Below, piece after piece: positions 57,474 through 64,000 of a stretch of DNA of 64,000 nt. Source of the stretch: Vandiemenella viatica (lineage: Eukaryota > Arthropoda > Insecta > Orthoptera > Morabidae); assembly GCA_031002005.1 (NCBI GenBank), contig JARYHS010009186.1, positions 100,969,992-101,033,991 of the forward strand, written 5' to 3'. The notes under the pieces were generated by a model. The model made no database searches and was not told the origin of the DNA. It saw nothing but the letters and a program-made list of their open reading frames with translations. The first letter of the stretch is position 1; every line of letters begins with the position of its first letter. Made by a program: the position numbers and the translations under genes.

Positions 57474-59805
57474 TTTTCGCTAACCTATGTTTGTCCGGCC
57501 TTTTGTGGAAAAATTCAAAGAAGGGTGCCTCCTATTGTTAATAATCTATATTAATGGCTTATTGACTGTTCTTGCACCTGGCCGGCAAAATGGTTTATTA
57601 ATTGGTATGTTGACTATAGACATGTGCCATCCTAACCTAAGTTAAGTTTGCTTTTTGTGACCAAATTCAAATGAGGCCGCTGAATATTGTCACTAACCTA
57701 TATTAATTGTTTGTTGAAATCATACAGCAGTTGTAAGCTGAACCTGCTTCCTAACCCCTTTCACCCAGTACCTGCCCTCCATTCCCCTCGCCAGCATGTG
57801 TCACACGTCCTCCTCAGCACACACTACCGATATCTGTGTTAACCTGTGGAGCATAAAGTGGTAGTTGCTAAACCCCAACTTCACTTACGGTATGTTTTTA
57901 GCCATCTGTTATCAGCCGTGCATTGGGAGTTAAGCGCTAGGAAGCCAGATAGAAAGTACATTTATTAAGAAACGTTTTCCACTATCAGACTTTGGATTAT
58001 TTTAATATTAAACGATTAAATCTACCTTACCACTTGAACATCGTTTTAAAAAGTAAAGTCTTTGCGATAAAATTATCAGAATGTATGATGACATAGTTCA
58101 TGAGAAAAAATACTTGATTTTTCGTACCAAGCAATTATAATAATTATAGTATAAAAAATTAAGTGAAAAATATTCCATAAAAATGACATTTTAACAAATG
58201 TGATCTGTATTCTAGAGCCCATAATTCGAATTTTTACATACAAAAATCCTAAATTCATCCTTTTAACTGTCGTCCGAAACTTTGGTTAACAAGAATAAAA
58301 TGATGTTTGCACTAATCGTATCAGCCCATTCATTTGGAAGAAAATATTCTTGGCAGAATTTTTGGTGACGGAAATGTCTTGCTCTGTGCGCAATACACAA
58401 TGCAGACTGTGACTTTCCTGAAAAACGTGCTTATCGACACAATACACAACGCAATTCGTTGTTCACGATGCATTAAGGACTGTAATGCAAGCAGCTGGTC
58501 TCTCAAAATTTGCAGCGTGTTAGAAAATAACTGCTATCTCTAACAGGCTTTAATACACATATTAGGGAAAACGAAAAAAGAATTGTTACCTGTGTAAGTG
58601 CAGTTTGAGTTATTCTCTCGACTCATATAAAAAGTACTTTTTATATATATAGCGTAAATTTAACTCCAGTACAAGGCTCGCTCATTCACACACAACAGAC
58701 GCTATGAGGATATGTAAGCGACATACGTTTCTCCTATTTATTGGGTTATTGGGGTCGAAAGTTCAAAAACAAAACAAGAATATGAACCCATGTCCTCCCG
58801 AATGTCAAACTCGAGTATAGCCACTCACCCACCACACTGTTATAAAATTTGCACCTATCGAATGGGCTATTCCCATCTAACGCTGGTGATACAAAACGAA
58901 CATTTTGGAGAAACTCCTCACAAAAAAATATACTCGTAGCGACACCAAAAATGCACCTGTTGATTTGATCCTCAATAGGTTGGATTATACAGCACTAATA
59001 ATTCTTTTTCTGGTGTTTGTAAGTGCAGTGTTATTGTAGAATCAATATTAACTATTTGTTGTAGTGTTTATCATGTGATAACATTAGTACAGCGCCCTAA
59101 CCATACGAATTGTAATTCCTCAATACTAGTTATGTAAAATTTCCAAAAAGTAGCATTTACGGCGTGTTATGAATCGAATGGCTCATTCGCAACACACCTA
59201 GACACATATGAACTGCTAGCAAACACATTTTATTGGACACAGATTTAATACCAAATCAACACAAAATTTTATAGCGGATAATGTTCTTAGTAAATGATCG
59301 GTCTTTCTGGCAGGCTAGATCTAAACCCACAGGGAAGAGCTGATAACAGACGGCAAATAAGATACCATATGTGAGGTTTATGTGTAGCAACTACACTAAT
59401 AAGCCCCATAAGTTAATTCAGATACCGGTAGGTTATGACGAGGAGGATTTGTGAAAACCTGCTATCCAGGGGAGAGCCTGGGTTGATGAGATCAGGGGGC
59501 AGGTGCAATTTTCAACTGCTGTAAGGTGTCTACAAGTAAATAATATAGCTCAGTGAAAATAGACGGTGGCCTCCTTTGTATTTTGCGACAAAAAGCATGC
59601 CTAACTGAGGATAGGATAGTACACATCTCTTATCAACATAGTATTTAATAACCCACAGTGCCTGCCTCGTGTAAGGACTGTCAACGACCCACTAATATAG
59701 ATTATTTACAATAAAGGGCGGTTTCCTATGAATTCGGGCACAAAACGTTGGACAAACATAGGTCAGCAAAAACGCACCTATCTATCTGGAATTAGCGCCA
59801 CTGTG
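57474..59805. mobile_element. Foldback element with ~460-bp inverted arms
   Basis: 57474-57930 and the reverse complement of about 59330-59805 align throughout: TTTTCGCTAACCTATGTTTG / TTTTTGCTGACCTATGTTTG, then AATAATCTATATTA, ACAGCAGTTG and GTTATCAGC. The arms are clearly diverged (older than the 11-kb element). The interior includes a minus-strand SINE piece at about 58775-58860 (CATTCGGGAGGACATGGGTTC read in reverse; 20-base window given in part). No transposase. Confidence 0.75.
58775..58860 (-). repeat. SINE head fragment
   Basis: Reading the minus strand: GTGGGTGAGTGGCTATACTC then GGGAGGACATGGGTTC, the tRNA-like head of the same SINE family as in the arms of the 11-kb element. Confidence 0.45.
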
Positions 59806-60306
59806 CATTTTTCTTTTTTTGTTCAATGAATTAAGAGTAACTCTATGTTGTTGCTTTTTTTTTTTTTTTTTTTTTTTGGCATTTGGGCTGCGCACCCATA
59901 CAGCCATGTACAGGTTACATGGATACTACAATGTGATGGTACAGTCCATATACATAATCATACAAGATCAGCTGCAGTGAGAGTATGTCCTCTAATTAAA
60001 TCTAGATATTTTATAGGAAGTGGTTCGACATGTACAGAGGTAAGATATTACAGTTAGCTTTGACATCTACGTAGGCTACTTTGCCTTATCCATGATGATA
60101 CAAACTGGGGTTGTTTACAATACACATAACTTATAATTAGCTCTAATTCATACATGACATCAGTGAAGGAGCATTGCTGCCCTAGGGTGTAGTGTCATCA
60201 CCCGGACAACACGCTTGATATTATAACCTTGCTTATGTCTCACAATAAATATTAACATTATACAGAGACCTGTCTATATAATGTTACAGATACATAAATG
60301 TGTCTA

Positions 60307-60723
60307 TTAGATTGTAACACCAATTCTTTTCATATGTTGATATAAAATCTTGTAGATCGCGTAGTTCTCTGTTGATAGGAGTGTGGCAGCGCATGTGGGT
60401 AACGGGATTCCTGCTTTCGTGAGGAATCGTAGAAGGAGGTCTGACTCAGTCTTCTTCCTATTGCAACCGAACAGGAGGTGATTTGTATCCTCAATTCCGC
60501 CACATATACAATTGGGCGTGTCCATGACGTGAATACGGTGGAGATGTTGTTTGAAGCATCCGTGGTTGAATTTGAGTCTGGCGATGCATGTGCTAAAACC
60601 TGCGAGTGCATTTATACTTCTCGTACCACTGCTTGGTTGGAATAACCGGGTGTATGAGGCCATAATGGTGACCTCTGGTCGTGATAGATTTCTTCCACTC
60701 CATATTCCACTTGGATAGTGCAA
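60307..60723 (-). pseudogene. LINE C-terminal Cys/His region
   Basis: 138-codon minus-strand frame with HRIHVMDTPNCICGGIEDTN then HLLFGC: C-X-C-X8-H-X4-C, the zinc-knuckle-like end typical of I/Jockey-type ORF2 proteins. It ends at TAA near 60307, where the 3' UTR begins. Confidence 0.75.
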
Positions 60724-60782
60724 TGTTTTTGATGAGACATACAGCGTCAGGATAGGGAATCTTGTTACTGTCTGTTATACCG

Positions 60783-61559
60783 CTACGTGCGGCTTGTTTT
60801 GTGTAGCGGTCCGCCATCTCGTTTTCCACGGAGGTTACAGTGAGCTTTGACCCATTTGAATGCTACTGATTTGTTGGAGCGTTTTAATTCTTGGACTACG
60901 TTCACGATGTCGTACACACGTTGATCATTGTGCCATTTACTGTGGTGGTATTTTAGTGACATCAGGGCCGATCTAGAGTCCGATAGGATTACAAAGGCTG
61001 TGCTTGAGGAGTTTTTAGCGTAATTGAGTGCTTCAAGTATGCCCCTTAGTTCTGCAGTCATGATGGAACATTCCGCAGGAAGCTGGAATAGTCCCTTTAC
61101 GTCAAATTTTGGAGTGAAGAAAGCACATCCTGCCGCGTCTGGGAGCTTAGATCCGTCCGTGTATATGTGTTCCGTTTGGGGACGATTGTACAGAAATTGG
61201 TACACATTTGTTCTGTGGCTTTCCGGCTGGGGCGTCGCTTCCATATCTATAAACACTTCCAAGTTTGTGACAGTGCTCCAATACGAGGCCTCATAGGATG
61301 GCATTTTTGTGTTTTGTCGAATGCTCGTACATATCTTGTAGGATTCTAAATATTCCGCCGCAACTGGAGGCGTTTTTTTCTTTACCCAGTAGTTGGCAGT
61401 AAGGCATTGCATTGCGAGATCGTGAATTGCTTTCATCAGACTACTACCAGCATATTGGCTGTGTTTGAGGAGAAATTTCGAGCTAAGAAGGCTCCTGCGG
61501 ATGTTTAGCGGGGGTTCGAGTGCCTCGACTAAAAGCGCGTTCGTTGGCGTCGATTTCAT
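60783..61559 (-). pseudogene. LINE RNase H domain
   Basis: 258-codon segment. EHIYTDGSKLPDAAGCAFF (first catalytic D), IMTAELRGILEALNYAKNS (catalytic E), FVILSDSRSALMSLKYH (second D), VAFKWVKAHCNLRGK (H of the outer loop), with ENEMADRYTKQAA (the last D) in another frame at about 60815. It degrades the RNA strand of the RNA/DNA hybrid. Its presence after the RT places the element in the I/R1-like group. Confidence 0.88.
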
Positions 61560-61870
61560 TGCGCCTACACATGCCCGGAGAGCCTTATTATTGGGCTTTG
61601 TCCAGCTCTTTGAGTAGGGTTCCGATGCTGACCCATAGCATATACATGCATAGTCGAAGTGAGGGGCGGACCAAGGATTTGTATATCCTTAATAATATTG
61701 CGGGGTGGCCACCCCACTTGATGCTTGGCTATTGCTCGAATGAGATTGGTGGCCATATCGCATTTCTTGATTATGTTTTTTATGTGGGTACCCCCATTTG
61801 AGTTTGTATTGTCGATCCATATGCCCAAATATTCACCGTGCTTTTTACGGGAACGTGAAGGGTCCTAATT

Positions 61871-62828
61871 TTATATCGACCTTTGCGGGCATTCTATGAC
61901 GGGTGTATATGGATACGGCCGACTTCGTAGGTGATATGTCAAAGCCATTGTTGAACAGCCATTGTTGAACAGCCATTGTTTGAATTTATCCATTTCCGAC
62001 GACAGCTTCCGGAGGCATTCTTCCCATGAGTCTCCTATTATGATATACAAAGATCGTCGGCGAATTGGAGGATGGTGATACTGCCACTCATAGTATGGTG
62101 GGAGGTCACAAGTGTACAGGTTAAATAGCAGCGGCGCAAGAACGGAGCCCTGAGGCAGCCCTCGATTTGTTTTCCTGGATGCCACAGGGAACCTCCCCGC
62201 GGATACTACAAGCCACCTGTCTGAAAGCAGTGCCAATAGATTTCCCACAAAGACTTGTGGGATCCCTAGGCGGCGAAGTTTCTTAGCTAGGATCGGAAGG
62301 GATACATGGTCGTATGCGCTGTTTATATCGATGTATGCGGCGATCATGAATTTGTTTTTGGTTAAGCAGGAGTGGATTTTCGTTGTCAGGTGTGGCTAAG
62401 ATATCCTCCGTGCCTTTACCTCTTCTGAATCCGTACTGTGTTTCAGGGAGGAGCGAGTGATGCTCTAGCCACCATTCCAATCTCTGTTTGATCATGCGTT
62501 CCAGGATTTTGTTGGTACACGACAGTAAGTTTATGGGTCTGTAGGAGTCCACCCTGCGGCCGTCTTTCCCTGGCTTCCTCACGGGAACCACCCGCGCTGT
62601 TTTCATCTCCTTAATTTGGATTCTATTCGCCCAGATCCTGTTCAGAATACTGCACAACTTTGTTTTTGCTGAGACCGGCAGGTTCCTCAGCATGGCGTAA
62701 TGGATGTTGTCCGGACCTGGTGCTGTGTCAGATCCATGATTTAGAGCAGAGTTGAGTTCGTTTAGTTGGAACGGGTGCAGCAGGAAGTGCGGCTCAGGCG
62801 CCTTGGGTTCTTCAAGGTTGGGTTCCAC
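61871..62828 (-). pseudogene. LINE reverse transcriptase domain
   Basis: Blocks in order: GSDTAPGPDNIHYAMLRNLP, VPVRKPGKDGRRVDSYRPIN with LLSCTNKILERMI, ETQYGFRRGKGTEDIL, a frameshift near 62350, then AAYIDINSAYDHVSLPILAK, RGLPQGSVLAPLLFNLYTCD. The catalytic FADD is encoded at 62053-62064 in a shifted frame. A 14-base triplication at 61944-61981 shifts the frame after QWLFNNG. Confidence 0.88.
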
Positions 62829-63215
62829 CCAAGCCGGGGTTAAGGAGATGAGGATGTTTCCAGGATGTCGTTCGTTATAGGAGCGGTTCCAATTGCCGGG
62901 AGGCTGAGTGCTTTAATTTCCTCAAGTTGTGCCATATTTCAGGTATGGGCGTATCTTTGTTGAAGGATTCGCAGAACTCGTTCCATTTATCTCTTTTCTT
63001 TCTCTTGACTATCTTCTTGACGATAGCCTGCGCTCTGCAGTGGGCCAGGTAGTTGTCCATCGTGGGACAACTTCTAAATACACGTAGCATGTCTCTGCGT
63101 CGTTGCACCGCTTCCCTACATTCGTTGTCCCACCAAGGTATCCGTTTGTTCTTCAGAAAGTATACAGGTTTCTGTGCGGGAATGGAAGCGTTAGCAGCTT
63201 GATTAATATCGTTTA

Positions 63216-64000
63216 TCAAAAGGCGGTAATCCGACGCACATCAGCTCCGCACTCCCAAGATGATGTGAGTCGTTTCATGCCAATTTCAAATTTTTCCCAG
63301 TCAGCCTGGTGAATTTTCCATTTGTTGGTAGGGAAGATGAACCGTGGCGCTGAGGTGTCAGAACTGAAGCGGAGTAGGATGGGTAGGTGGTCAGATCCCA
63401 TCGTGTCTTCGACTATTTCCCAAGAGATGTCCACGGCTATATTCGCCGATACACAAGAAATGTCCACTGCAGAAGGACCCTGACCTGGCGCATTGATCCT
63501 GGTGGGTTCGCCATTGTTCAATACAACCATGTCTTCTTCCTCTAAAAATAGTAGCTATAGTGTTACCCATTTCGTTTGTACTTGAACTTCCCCATAGAAT
63601 GTTATGGGCGTTAAGGTCTCCTAAGAGAAGGACCGGTTTCGGTAGGGGTCTGAGGAGGTTCGTGATGGCTGCTTTCGATAACTTCTTGTTCGGTGGTCTG
63701 TACATTGATACGATGGTGACCTCTTTCTTGCTGAGACGGATTCTAGCCGCACATGTATTAAATTCCATAACTTCCGTGCGGAGGTGTATTGGTTCATAAA
63801 TAAATAGAGTTTCTAATTAGTATGGCAGAGCCCCCGTAGCCATCAGGACGATCTGATCTAATGGAATTATACCCCTTGAATAAAAATCGTTCGCCTGGCT
63901 TCAGCCAAGTCTCACTGATGGCCATGACGGCCACCTTATTCGTTGAGGAGTATTGCAGCAAACTCTCTTTGTTGGCCCTGATGGATCTTGCATTCCATTG
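63216..64000 (-). pseudogene. LINE APE-type endonuclease domain
   Basis: Coding direction starts at the window edge: QWNARSIRANKESLLQYSST, AISETWLKPGERF (catalytic E of SETWL), SDRPDGYGGSAILIR, then a stop near 63796. Next VTIVSMYRPPNKK, LLLGDLNAHNILWGSS (catalytic GDLNAHN), a frame change near 63530, and ISWEIVEDTMGSDHLPILLR (SDH motif). It nicks target DNA for target-primed reverse transcription. Confidence 0.88.

Larger units (their letters stand above)
59857..64000 (-). mobile_element. I/R1-like LINE (EN-RT-RNase H), continuing past window
   Basis: Long minus-strand non-LTR retrotransposon. The 3' end is a T-run at 59857-59877 (poly-A on the coding strand), with a 3' UTR to about 60306. 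Order in coding direction: endonuclease (64000 to ~63216), RT (~62828 to ~61920), RNase H (~61270 to ~60800), C-terminal Cys/His region (~60560-60307). The N-terminus lies past position 64000. Several frameshifts make this copy inactive, but long open blocks remain, so it is relatively young. Confidence 0.9.

Noticed and set aside
55614..57483. Arginine-rich open frames as coding
   Set aside because: Product of CpG-rich composition; no motif, and frames on both strands are equally open.

Overview
This is eukaryotic, AT-rich, transposon-dense DNA, most likely from a large insect genome. It has spliced exons with GT/AG borders, no bacterial-style operons and a very broad mixture of insect-type mobile elements. 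The tRNA-headed SINE pieces look like ones I associate with polyneopteran insects (orthopterans, stick insects); that placement is an inference and is weak.

The one clear host gene is on the + strand. Five exons (1376-1547, 3923-4037, 5820-5979, 15777-15904, 37888-38012) join in perfect phase (0, 1, 2, 1). They encode the C-terminal ~232 residues of an SV2/SVOP-like major facilitator transporter. The 5' exons lie before the window. Introns 3 and 4 are about 9.8 and 22 kb and are filled with transposons. The last acceptor is a CAGAAG tandem in which the choice of AG decides between an immediate stop and a 41-residue C-terminus.

Intron 3 (5980-15776) holds a CR1-like remnant, a Penelope-like element (6890-8540), an RTE-like RT fragment, a possible degraded LTR, a 2.5 kb solo LTR (10812-13320, CATC target duplication) inserted in a Jockey-like RT copy, and a second CR1-like RT fragment. 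Intron 4 (15905-37887) holds two tail-to-tail Penelope-like copies. It also holds a decayed transposon-associated ORF interrupted twice: by an 11.07 kb element with 3.0 kb terminal inverted repeats (20846-31914, possible TGTACA target duplication), and by a 2.03 kb solo LTR (32031-34063, TCAG duplication). A second Jockey-like RT copy and a tRNA-like SINE follow.

Downstream of the gene (38013-64000) I see no host coding sequence. There are three hAT-type MITEs with 8-bp duplications, foldback elements, an RTE-like RT split by a repeat-rich insertion, a CR1-like 3' end inside a TIR-bounded segment, a nearly intact mariner with TA duplication and one frameshift, a hAT transposase fragment, two further TIR elements, and a long I/R1-like LINE on the minus strand (59857 to beyond 64000) with endonuclease, RT, RNase H and a C-terminal zinc-knuckle-like region. 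No rRNA, CRISPR or bacterial features were seen.
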